Shown piece after piece: positions 36,640-47,934 of a stretch of 64,000 nucleotides of DNA (position 1 is its first letter; every line of letters begins with the position of its first letter). The notes beneath the pieces were generated by a model that had not been told where the DNA came from, made no database searches, and saw only the letters and a program-made list of their open reading frames with translations. Origin of the DNA: Ceratodon purpureus (Eukaryota > Streptophyta > Bryopsida > Pseudoditrichales > Ditrichaceae); assembly GCA_014871385.1 (NCBI GenBank), contig CM026423.1, positions 8,160,967 through 8,224,966 on the forward strand, read 5' to 3'. Made by a program: the position numbers and the translations under genes.

Positions 36640-37483
36640 TTAACCCCTAATGTCGAAATCAACCCGCTCACCGTCGATTTTGGTCCGGTCAGGCTCGCAT
36701 ATACTAAATTTAGATCAAATGAAGTTTCTATTTTTTGCAGATTATAGAGTTTTTTCATACATTTCTGAAGAGTCATCTCAGGCTTCAAAATTCCTCATAC
36801 TTTAGGAGATATCCACAATCAAAGTATGAAAACACTATTCGAGAGTTGTCCAAACTGCCCAACTGCGGTATATGCTCATTTATTCTCAAAAACTGCCCAA
36901 AATCAATTAAATTGCAGAACTTCAAAGATTCACCTAAAATTGAGATTTTACTTTTTTCCAAGTTTTGTTTTTTGTTCAAGTAAATAAGGTTTTAAGGCAT
37001 GATCTCACCATTTAGATTTTCAATCCAATTATTCCTTCAATGCCTTTTTTATTGTCAAAGATTGGCTTTTGTAGTTGAATTTGAGTTTACCTCTATGTGA
37101 ATAATCAAACATTTCTTTAGGTTTTACAGGTCGTATAAGGGTAAAGTTGCAAAGGCATGTTCTAACTCACCTAAAAACAAGAATTTGAGGAGCCTCATAT
37201 CATTTTTTCTACCCAAAATGGTTTTTTGGCCCTCAAAAAACCAGTTGCCCTTTTTCCAACGAGCAAAAAAACTTTTTTTGCATCTTTGAACATTATGATC
37301 TCACAATTGGTAAGGAATTTGAATTTAAGATTTGACATACATATGCACATACAAGTTAGGTACAAGATCTTACGGTTTCATGCTCAAAAATACATCAAAA
37401 ATTAAAAATTTGCACCTTGCATTTAAAGAAGGCAGTTTTGAGGGTTTTTTGCAATTTTGAAGGCATTTGACATTAGGGGTTAA
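36640..37483. mobile_element. TTAA/CCCCTA inverted-end element, copy A (844 bp)
   Basis: TTAACCCCTAATGTC at 36640-36654 is perfectly mirrored by GACATTAGGGGTTAA at 37469-37483. TTAA stands outermost on both sides, as expected of a TTAA target duplication. The interior carries a block also found at 39600, inverted near 39850, and at 56395 (CATTATGATCTCAC, then ACAAGATCTTACGGTT). No transposase frame; non-autonomous. Confidence 0.75.
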
Positions 37484-40374
37484 GTTATCATAGCAATTGT
37501 GCAATTCACACTTTAAGAGATTCATAATAAAGTAGTTGAATGGTATGATATCTTGAACAATCTTGAACAAAAAGGGATGTTTTAACCCTTCTTCTCCTGT
37601 GTTAAGGCTTCATCATTTTTCAAGCTATTTTGTTTTAGAATATTGTCGCTATTGGATGTATTGTATAAAATATTAGAAGGAAAAAAACAAAAACATGTAA
37701 TATACCTTTTGAGTCGCGGTCAATGGCTGATAAAATCAAGATATAAAATTACTATGATAGATGGCATAAAATCAAGATATAACCAACCATCGTGAAAAAC
37801 CTATGTTCATTTATAGTATGATAATTCCAATATTTATGATTTTAAATTTAAAATTTTTCAAAAACATAAACATCAGATATATCATAGTATAAATGAACAT
37901 AGGCCTCTCGCAATAGTTGGTTATATGATACTATATTATATTGTATACTATGTGCCATTGGTATTAGATTTAGCTATATTAATTTAAAATCTTACAAATG
38001 TTACAAAATTGATAATAAAATTAATTTTTATTAATTTTTAGATAACCATGACCATATTATCCTCAAAGTACTTTGAATTTGTAATTTCTAGTACATGGTT
38101 CTGTAAAAACATGACTTACTAATTAAAAAATGTAACAAAGTACTTGTCTTTGTTTTTGAATTATAAGATTTTCTCTTGAACTTCTAGAAAATTTTCTACA
38201 CCTTACTTTAGAAATTTGGAATGCATGAATTGGCAAATTTTAGCAAATTTTGAAGTCATTCTCTTAAAACTCTATTTTGAAATTAAATAGAGTTGAAATG
38301 AACTTATTCAAACAATCTATTTTAATTCTATCTAGTCAAAATCATTTCAATTATGGCATGCATGATGCAACGTACTTGTATACTAGATTTTAAAAGCAAC
38401 AAAAGTGTATAGTACTTACAAAATATCATGTAATTGAGTGGTTGAATTTTCTTAACCTTTGAGAAATAATTGTTTCCTATTGGATTTCTTGCAAATTTTA
38501 GCAAACTTTTATAGTTTTGATTTCAATTATGAGTTATTACTTTTTTGAAGTGTAATGAATTCCAAGGGTATTTTTAAAATGTGAATCTTTTTTTCCCCAA
38601 GACATTTGGAAAACAATCATGGCACTCTAGCAGATATATTTTATCTTTGGTCAATTTTTGCAGCTATGTTACACATATCTGTACTAACTCTATTTTTTTC
38701 CATAAAATATTTAATATGGTAATCTTTGAGATCTTCAAAATTATAGCATATTATAGTACAACAATTTCAATCTTTGAGCAACCAAATCTTTCGCTCCCAT
38801 TTGTGTTGATATTTTTAAAAGAAATTGTATTCACAAAAAATAAAAATATTACTTGACTATGTTTTGGACCTTCTTTAACCTCTAATTATCCTTAAAACCC
38901 AAAATGAGTTTTTGCAATTTCGGGCAGCCTAGATGGGGAGGTTAAAAGTAATATTTTTTAATTTTTTTTTACTGGATGCTCCCTTTATAGAAAGGTCTAT
39001 GAAGTAAAATTTTTGAAGCTAAATTACAATTTTAGAACCTTCATCTAGAAATTTTAGGTTTCAAGTCCACAACGGGCAGTCTAAAATTAGGTCTTTTTAA
39101 AAAAACAAAAAGTGAAAGATATTCATAACCAAAGCTCTACTCAAATTCCATAGTAACCCAAGTCAAAAAAATTATCAATTTTACAATCCAAAACTTACAA
39201 AGACAAGCTTCAGAGTTTTTAGTAATTTTTGAATTTTCCTTTCAAAATTTGTAAAAATTCGAGATTTTTGAATTTTTTGAATTTTTTTTTTTTTTTTGTC
39301 TTTTGAAAATCAAATATTTATAAAGGTACCTACTCATCATTTACTTTTTCTTTAGCTCACAAATTGTTTTTGTTATGCATGTTTTACTGTTTTGTCAATT
39401 TTATACCTTCTTATAGAAAATAATTTGCATGAAGGTCTAAAAAGCGTTTTGAGTCCCTAAAATTTTGCATGAGCATACCTAACCTAGTTAGTTACATGGA
39501 AAAAAATGTGACCAAAATGTTTGAAGTCATAATCATCAAGTCTCCCTTTGGCCCATTTGCACCATGCATCTCGGCCAAGGCCCAAAAAAATATCTGATGA
39601 AACTTTGAACATTACGATCTCACTAATAAATGTTCTTTCAAGTAGGATTAGGTACAAGATCTTACGGTTGAAATTCCAAAAAAAGTTAAAAAATTTGTTT
39701 CATATCCTCGGGACGCCATAGTAGTAAAAAATCACAGTTTTGAGGATTCAAGCTCTCAAAAACATAAGGAAATTTAGGAGCCAAAACTGCCAAAAACATA
39801 CCCTTAATGATAAAAACCTATTTTTTCTAAATTTAAAATTAATATTGAATTTATAACCATAGGATCTTGTACCTACCTTATTCAAAAAGGTGTACACCAA
39901 TTTTGAGAACAATCCACCATACAAATTGCAAGATTAGAATGTTTGTAATCACTATAAAAGTTTATTTTGACACAACCCCGAGACTATGCCTAAGTTTTGA
40001 TGCCCAAAAACTATATTTTGCAAACACATCTAAGGCAAGGAGGATCATCCATTCTTTTGGGGATGGAAGTTAGGTATAAGGTCACAAAGTTTGAGACTCA
40101 TACGGGCTTTTAAGGCAAAAAAAGCCTTGATTTTGTGAAAGGGGGTGCGATGAAATTGCTTAACATTCTCAAAAATCAAAACTGCTTCAAGAGTAGTAAA
40201 AAATATTCAATAAACTGTAGATATGTTGAAGTTAATGAGGAAAAGAACTACAATTTTTTTTTTAATGTAATTGGAGTAGATCTCAAATTTCTATAATTTT
40301 TCAAAGTGTAAATTGTATATTTCCCTTTTACTTTAAAGGATAGTTTTGGTAAAAGGGGTCTTGTGGATGGACCC
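37484..40374. other. AT-rich intergenic DNA with repeat fragments
   Basis: No gene recognised. It contains partial relatives of the TTAA element family: an end-like TTAACCTCTAATTATCC at about 38875, the CATTACGATCTCAC...ACAAGATCTTACGGTT block at 39605-39668, and its inverted counterpart near 39860. Long T and A runs are frequent. Confidence 0.5.
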
Positions 40375-40900
40375 CCTGCCACGTCATAGATACTGGATGA
40401 AATTTATTAAATTTTGATGAAAAATGAAGATTGGAAAAAATATTTTATGTTGATGAAAATTAGATTTTGGATGAAAACTAATGTTTGGATGATAATTGTA
40501 ATTTGGATGAAAAGAATTAACAACCTCTTTAGATGGAAATTGTTATTTTGATGAAAATTTTCTTTTGGATGAAAACCGTCATAAATGTGTATGGATGAGA
40601 AAATATTGGGTCCATCATTTTGCAAATGCCCAACCTTTGAAATTTTGTTTTATCACTTTCTGCCCTAGTGAATGACGGGCAATTTGGTCAAAAAATGGGA
40701 GATTTTGATTGGATATTGACTGCCCAGATTTAGAGTAGATTCTTCTAAATTTCATAACTTTTGCATCGTAACTCCAAATGCTTTAAAATTTGTGCCATTG
40801 GAAAGCTACCGTTGAAAGCTACATGGAGTAAAATTTCAGAAAATAGTAAAATTATGAAACCTTAGAATAGCCTGCCCAAAAGTGCTCCGACCTGAATTAA
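40375..40900 (-). repeat. Dispersed repeat, copy 2 (inverted relative to 17600-17990)
   Basis: Reverse complement aligns with 17600-17990. The 40390-40600 end carries many TTGGATGAAAA-type repeats, a short-period degenerate array absent from most of copy 1. Confidence 0.65.
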
Positions 40901-41929
40901 TTCTCAAGGGCGTTTAGGGATAATTAAGATGTCCTTTATAAACCTGCAAATGTCAAATTCATTAATAATCATCACATTTAAAATCTTAGGATAATAGGAT
41001 TACTTGTAAATCCACCTATTTTTTCATCCTATGTATCACTTATAATCTCGTTTTGTTCTTTATCTCATTTACTTATACAATGTTATAATGTTCGTTTCAC
41101 CTTATTAAAATACATATTTCAATGATGCATTTAGATGATTTAATCATAATTTAACAAAACATGATGAGTTTTTGAATGATTACAATATCTGTTAAAAATT
41201 ATTAATTTTTAATCATATGACTAACATTGAAGAAAAGATTATTAAATATGTTCGCTCCATATTTTTTATGAATGGAGATGAATATGGCATTTTCTAAACT
41301 GATGTAGAATTCCAATTCTAATTCCAACGTGGTAAAGAAGGAATTTGAACGAAGGTTTTCAGTACAACCCAAAACAGACTGTATTACTGTAATGGTGTAT
41401 TGCAAAATCACCACTTTTTGGATTAAAAAATAAAACTTATGATATTTTTTTCATCTCTGTGAGGAGAGCCTTTTGGTTGTTGATCATATACTTTTTTCTG
41501 AGAGTTATGATATAGATGATTTTCACTTTCCAACCAAATTTCATATTCTTCAATTGAAATAAGAAATTTTCAAAGTAAGATATCACATAATTCACTGCTG
41601 TTGTAAAAATTATTTAAATTATTCACTACAATATTCTCTCGTAGAATTAATATTAAATAACAATATTTTGGCCTATTTTCCAAATAAATAAAATGATTTA
41701 TTCTAAAATCAAGTAAAAATGGGATGAGTTTTAGTTAAAAAGTCAAATACAAATAGTTAGAAATTTATTTACTCAATTAGTTAATTTTATTTAAAAAGAA
41801 TAAATTGAATCTTTCAAGTAAAAATCATATTATCGACATTTTTTTACCTTCATTATTATAATTTTATAATGATTTTACACAATAAATATATACATAAGTC
41901 TATAAAAGTTTTACAAGAAAATCTCATTT
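40901..41929. other. AT-rich spacer
   Basis: No gene, RNA or clear repeat recognised. Confidence 0.4.
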
Positions 41930-42600
41930 AAAAATAAGATATTTTTGAAAAATGCATGCAAGAGAATTTTTATTCAAGTACAAAACAGAACATTGTACTT
42001 AAATTCGGAATATTTCTGAAAAAGTTATGCCAATACAATTGTATCAAAATTTGGGATATCTTGAAAAGGACATGCTAAAATAATCTTACTTGAGCACAAG
42101 ATATTTTAGAAAAATTCATGCAAAAAAAAGAATTTATCAAGTACAAGATATTTTTGAAACAGTCATGCTGGAACGGCCGTGTTAAAATTCAGAAAAGTTC
42201 TAAAAATAACATGCCAAAATAAGTGTATTTAAATTCAGTATGTTTTTAAAAAAATCATATTAAAATAATTTTATTTAAACAAATAAAATTTCTAGAAAAG
42301 AAACGCCAGAACAACCTTATCTTGAGTAGATGCTATTTCTAAAAAAACTTATCTTCGGCCCATGCTATTTTTGAAAAACCTATTTTAAGATTATGCTATT
42401 TCTGAAAACCTAATCTCAAAGCACGTACTACTTCTGAAAAAGCCGTGCCAAAATATCGTCCTTAAGTACAAATCTTTTTTAAAAAACTCATGCCAGAAAA
42501 ACCGTTTTTTAAGTACATACTATTTCTGAAAAAGTGGTACTAGAACAGCATTTTTTAAGTACATGCTATTTTCGAAATAGTCATGCCAGAACAGCCTATA
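41930..42600. repeat. Degenerate tandem array, roughly 50-60-bp unit
   Basis: Recurrent blocks TTAAGTACATGCTATTT-CTGAAAAAG and TCATGCCAGAACAGCC alternate about a dozen times with variable spacing and decay toward the left. The array stops abruptly at about 42600 where the first large duplicated segment begins. Confidence 0.7.
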
Positions 42601-42604
42601 GAAG

Positions 42605-44830
42605 CTGAAACATATGACTACCATGGAAGAGAAAGGCCTGACCGGGTCAGGCCTTGCCTTGTTCTTCACTCCAACTTGCACAGTGTACGAAGATAAGGCA
42701 TATCTTCATCTTCAGTTTGTTCTCAACACGTGGTTAGAACCGATCATGTCATATTGTTCATAGGAGGCGACCCATTTGTCAGAAGATCCTCATGCGAATC
42801 ACATTCTGTGAGACAGAATCAGATGACTTGTTTTTCTTGTGAGCTCTATCCCATGCAACAAGATATTTGATCACTTCGAGGACATGGGCAGAACCAATGC
42901 ATGCATCATGCGCACCTCTGATTGCATAACTACAGTACAGAGAAAAAGAGTTAGAGTATGATTACCGGAGGTTCTGTAGCATTCTGTCCGATACAGTGCC
43001 GGACTCTCCTCCATCTCTGAATGCTTCCACAACTCTGAAATGGTAGTCATAATTCATTTCCACACTAACTGTTTGCAGTAGGCATATTATTGTTTACAAA
43101 TTACCTTAAAGCATCCTAACCATATTTCACAAAGTTTCAGCAAGTTCACTGAATCAGGTTACATGAGTTTTGTTTCAGGACCGCAGTGCAATGAAGAACG
43201 AAACAGACTAATTTTCTTAGTCAAGGATCATATTCCCATTAAGTTGTTAATCACAGTGCCTAGTAACCTGATGCAATGCAGACTGAAAGAGAAATGTTCC
43301 TGATGTTGTAGAATAATGGAAGGTTTTTGTATCGCAAGGGTTTAAAAGCAGATGACGAGTTTATATAACCATGGCAATTTGAACTGAATGGGAAGTGTGT
43401 TAATGCGATGGAGTTTGAGAAATGCGTACCTCGGCCAAGGAAGAGATATGGAAAGAGGTGCGTCTCAGTGCGTACCACCGGGGACCGACTCTGCCTGGCA
43501 AAGCAGTCTCTAGTTGGGCTGGAGGAGCATGACCAGGACTTGCTGCGCGAGGCACAATCGGGCTCCAGGGGCACGTCAAGAGCTCGCGACAGATCGCCAT
43601 GCACTGCGCAGTATCCAATCGTGCCGTCCATGTGCCCACGACGTCCGTCCTAGTAATGCAGGCCGCTAATAATATTCATTGCATCCTGCTCTCATGAAAA
43701 ACATCTTTCTCAGACAGCCATGTGCAGACAAGTGCAGCAAAGCAAATATTCATATCACGGTGAGACTGTCGAATGAGAGTGAGCAAAAGCACTTCGATTG
43801 TGCTCTTCATGAATCACACAACCTTACATATAGTCTAGGGAGCTCCACATTGCGTGGCCCACCTTCACCCACTATTAGACCTGATAATCCAGATTATCTA
43901 GCTGGGTGAGAACATGACCCATGCTTGACTCGGAACCGAGTCCACTCATTGCCAGAAATTACTGCTTACTTTCTTGAGTGCTTGAACTCAGCCCGCCAGT
44001 AACTGCTGAAGATCAACACAAGAATTAACACAAGGAAATGTCCAAAAGTACTACTTCCGAGTGGAGAAGGTCAAGGGCCCAAGGGGCGTTTACACTTATA
44101 GTACTGCAGAAGCTCCACAGTACTAAGTAGCCCATGTTTAGAAAGAGAACTACTTTTTTGCTACAATGATACTTCTCGTTGCGTGGTATCCGAGACCGTG
44201 CACGAAAGCCTCGCAGGGAGCCTGCTACTGTGTGGTAGACTCTAGAGTATGAAGATGGATTTATTTTCTAACTGACACATGGCTCATGGTGTGTAGTTCA
44301 AAGTGGGAATACTACTGCGGTAGACTGATGACGTTCAGTGCAAACAAGTACTCTGAACTGCGCCGCTATTGCTATTGTGGTAGCAGATGCAGTGTACTTA
44401 ACATACCTTGAGCAGGTATATACCTACTTTGAAGGATTCGACATTCTACACGACAACTCTACACGACTACTTCGGTGTACCACTGTTGTAATATAATTGC
44501 TAGACAGCGAAATGAAGCATCTAGTTTTGGTCACCGTCTAACGTGGGATGAAGTCATGTGAAGGGAATTAAGGTGTACAGTAACTGTAAAGCTTAAACAA
44601 AGTGACAGGAAATCAATGAGGTGCATATTTCTCATTGGACCGCAATCAGAAAGAGGACCGTGTTCTAACTGCAACTGGTATTAGTTGTATCCTTGAAAGA
44701 AGAAAACTAGCTTGTCGCGATGCTAACGCAAGCTTCCAAGCTGCCGAATTAAACTGAAGAGCAAATTCAGAAGAAGACGAGCTCATGGTACAACTTGGGA
44801 AGGTAATCCATCTAGCAGAAGCTGTTACAG
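42605..44830. repeat. Large duplicated segment, copy 1 (related to 47935-49830)
   Basis: Colinear, diverged similarity to 47935-49830. Shared anchors include ATGGAAGAGA near the left edge, a GC-rich block with GCCGACTC(C/T)GCCT-like sequence and GCGTCAAGAGC-like sequence (about 43470-43620), CCTTCACC(C/T)ACCATT-like sequence with GACCT(A/G)ATAAT (43860-43890), CGAGTCCAC, and an AAGCTTCCAA block with AAGACGAGCTCATGG near 44740-44790. Open frames in the two copies do not conserve a protein, so I see no gene. It may be a repeated non-coding unit or a decayed element. Confidence 0.6.
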
Positions 44831-46320
44831 AAAAATTGAGCAACAGGGAAGTATTAGTACTACGCACATCATTTACAATATCATTTGTGTCTGGAACAAA
44901 GAAAGGTAAGTTATTGCACGAACAACTGAACCTCTCCTCTCATTCAAGGACAGCTTCCAACCTAGACTAAAGTTGAACCTAGACCAATACTAGTAGATTT
45001 CAATACATGGTATACTCAATGCTGACTCAGGCAAGACTCACTGAACGATGTACAAAATTTGATCTATCAGGATTTTTACATACTCGGTTGCATGGTGGTT
45101 TAATCCATCTTGAGAAGCCGCTTTACGGTAGACGCACCTAAAACCACCAATTTAACCAATCTGACCTTTATTTAGCCGTTCAAAAATTCTTTAAAAAATA
45201 TTTTAATATTCAAAATAGGATTTTATGAGGAATGCAAAAATTTGTATCATAAAATTTGTAACTCTCAATTTTATAGAAAATATCAAAGTGTAAAGTACTT
45301 TGTGATCCTATTCTAACTTAGAATTTCCTATGAGCAATAATAGTGATCCTCAATTTTGCTCACCATTGAACCGAAAACCATATTCTATGATTGTTTACTA
45401 AGGTGACCAATAAGCAAATTAGTCCTCCAAAAGAAGACTGACAATTCGCATTTAGAGATTGTGGAGGTTGGAGGGATCATACTGGGGGTGGTGGTTTTCG
45501 GGGCTGTGGTGATTTTAGGTCGTTTACCATACCAATGTGTATTTTCAACTTCACCTAATAAGAATGACTATATTCGTTACATTGAGAGAATTTTCAAATT
45601 TTGGGACTTTTTTATTAAAATTTCAGCAATTATTTTGAGAGAATTCTTACGTGTTTCAAATTTTCTATTCATAAATTATCCTCAAGTCAAGGACAACCTT
45701 TCCATATATAGTCAAAAAATTAGTTACAAATATAGGATCAATCAAGAAATCAATGAAAAATCTAAAATCAAAGATTAAATTCAAACTGCATAAAGTCTTA
45801 GTTTAATAAATGTGGTCTCAAAAAAAGTATTTGATGATAGTAGGGTCTTTTTGTTTATGTAAGTATAGCTTTTAATATGAAAATGAATTCACACCTAATT
45901 GAAATTGGATTTATTCATAGTTTCATATTTACTTCAATTGAAAACTAGTCTAGTATATTATTTGCTTCAATGTATAGTATACTTGGTTGCATATCAAGTA
46001 TGGATGTTTATTATGAAATCAAAGAGAATGTTGATACTTGATAAGCATTTTTGATCTATGAGCATCCATCTAAAAGGTTAGTAAGTATTTTAAAAATCCA
46101 TATAGATTTTAGTCTATATTTGTATTAGTCTAAAAGATTGACATACATAAAGCCATAATTTTACAATATTCTTGTAAATATGTAAAATTATTTAGAGATT
46201 TTAATTATTTACAGATTCTAATTATCAACCACATCTTCAACAACCAATTATCTATAATTAATCATATTGATTCTCTCCACATTTTGACACTATTACCACC
46301 ATTCCAATTCCAATTACAAC
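44831..46320. other. AT-rich spacer
   Basis: No gene recognised. Contains the second CCTAAAACC-ended element (45127-45528). The 105-codon frame at 45461-45778 begins within that element and has no family resemblance. Confidence 0.45.
45127..45528. mobile_element. MITE-like element with CCTAAAACC inverted ends, copy 2
   Basis: The left end GGTAGACGCACCTAAAACCA (from 45127) is mirrored by the reverse complement of 45506-45528 (GGTAAACGACCTAAAATCAC). 402 bp. Same ends as 23097-23293; interiors not clearly alike. Confidence 0.5.
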
Positions 46321-46335
46321 TACTATTTTATCTTT

Positions 46336-46383
46336 TTTTTTTTTTTTTGGGTTGAAGCGAAAGGTGGTTTATTTCCAAAGCCA
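46336..46383 (-). mobile_element. Very short 5'-truncated retroposon insertion with target-site duplication
   Basis: A poly-T run (poly-A on the minus strand) is followed by GGGTTGAAGCGAAAGGTGG and TTTATTTCC. The insert is bracketed by a 14-bp direct repeat ACTATTTTATCTTT at 46322-46335 and 46384-46397. This is the expected footprint of a target-primed LINE/SINE insertion that lost nearly all of its 5' part. Confidence 0.8.
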
Positions 46384-46399
46384 ACTATTTTATCTTTGA

Positions 46400-47109
46400 A
46401 TTTAATCAATGTTATTATTTATTACAATTGCACCTAAAATTTTAATTTTTTTGTTTTAAATGTTTCGCTCTTATTTCTTACAACAAAATATCATAAAATA
46501 AATCAATAAAAGAAAAGAACAATTGTGGAAATCTCCTAAAAAGTCGTTCTAAAAAATTATTACAAGGATCCAAAGGGTACTACGAGAATTTCTTTAGATT
46601 TAAAAATAAAAATCATTACTACAATTATGTTTCAAAAACTCATCTTAGATATTTATTTAAAAGTTCTAAGACATCATACAATATCTTATCATACAATGAA
46701 GAACACAAGAATACAATAATTTTTCAAAATTCCTATCTCTAGAATTGTTACGAAGAGTCAAATGATAATATCTCATCATGCAAGAAATAAAATCAAAAGT
46801 ACAGTAATATCTTGAAAAGTCATCTCAGATATTTATTACGAAGATCCAAGACATACCGTAATAATATCTTGTCATGCAATAAAAATATTGTCCATGCAAT
46901 ACCTTCATGGTATGTATGAATATCCCGTCAAGCAAGCAATAAAATATTATTCATGCACTACCTCCATGTTATGCATTAATAACTTGTGAGTACCGTCCTT
47001 TCATGTTATGCATTAATATCAGCCTTCCCTGTTAATACGCATTAATATCCTCTGGATCGCCCGTTAATACAATCCTTCCATGGAAGGCATTAATGGGCCC
47101 TCCTTCCAT
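46400..47109. other. AT-rich spacer grading into satellite array
   Basis: No gene. From about 46680, irregular repeats of AATATC and CATGCAATA-type motifs with ATTAATGCATTAATA appear and grade into the 53-bp array to the right. Confidence 0.5.
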
Positions 47110-47830
47110 GGTCGGCAGTGCAAATCATTACAAAACCATCATGTATATTAATGCATTAGTACCCTCTGGAATGCAAATTATTCCAATATTATCATGTAGA
47201 TTAATGCACTAATACCCTCTGGAGGGCAAATTATTCCAATATCATCATGAATATTAATGCATTCATACGGTCTGGAGGGCAAATTATTCCAATATCATCA
47301 TGAATATTAATGCATTCATACGGTCTGGAAAGCAAATTATTCCAATATCATCATGTAGACTAATGCATCAACTGATCAACCCCTAAAATTCCAGGCCCAT
47401 TGTTGCCAATTTTCACTTCTTAAATGCTACAAAATTCAAAAGAACCCCTTTTAATTTTTGTTAATGCTAAAATTTCAACCCCATAGAGATTATGATTTAT
47501 CATGTTCATTAAAAAAATCTTGTCAAGAAATATTAAAAAGCCTAACTATGGTAGCTTGCTGAAGTTCTCTGCAACCCACTTTGGGTTTTGTGGAATTTTA
47601 GAGGTTAATGCAACCCACTTTGGGTTTTGTGGAATTTTAGAGGTTAATACGGTCTGGAGTGCAAATTATTCCAATATCATCATGTAGATTGATGCATTAG
47701 TAACCTCTGGAGTGCAAATTATTCCAACACCATCATGTTAACACCCTCTGGGGCGCAAGTTATTACAACACCATCATGTTAACACCATCATGTTATTACA
47801 ACACCATCATGTATATAAATGCATTAATAT
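47110..47830. repeat. Tandem satellite array, 53-bp unit, interrupted by a transposon copy
   Basis: The marker (C/G)TCTGG recurs at 47164, 47217, 47270 and 47323 and, after an interruption, at 47652 and 47705: spacing exactly 53 bp on both sides. Each unit also carries GCAAATTATTCCAATATCAT and CATGTAGATTAATGCA. Decay increases toward both ends. The interruption is element copy B. Confidence 0.9.
47376..47647 (-). mobile_element. TTAA/CCCCTA inverted-end element, copy B, inside satellite array
   Basis: It runs from TCAACCCCTAAAATT (47376) to AATTTTAGAGGTTAA (ending 47647), and its reverse complement aligns along its length with copy C (51116-51355), e.g. TTGACAAG, TGAACATGATAAATCATA and AAGTGAAAATTGGCAA. 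The right end has a perfect 39-bp tandem duplication (47570-47608 and 47609-47647) that repeats the terminal TTAA. Confidence 0.85.
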
Positions 47831-47934
47831 TCTCTTGATTGACTGGATCAACTACGGTGCTGACCTATGGCCTTGAGATAAAGTTAATATCGTGTGCCGT
47901 AGCATGTTATAAACAATAACCAGTTGTTATAACG
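47831..47934. other. Junction of satellite array and second duplicated segment
   Basis: Short AT-rich stretch, no feature recognised. Confidence 0.3.

Noticed and set aside
43260..43631. 123-codon minus-strand frame in the first duplicated segment
   Set aside because: The matching region of the second segment does not keep the frame or protein sequence beyond a few residues.
47110..47830. CRISPR-like look of regular 53-bp spacing
   Set aside because: Units are contiguous with no unique spacers, and the genome is eukaryotic; it is a satellite.
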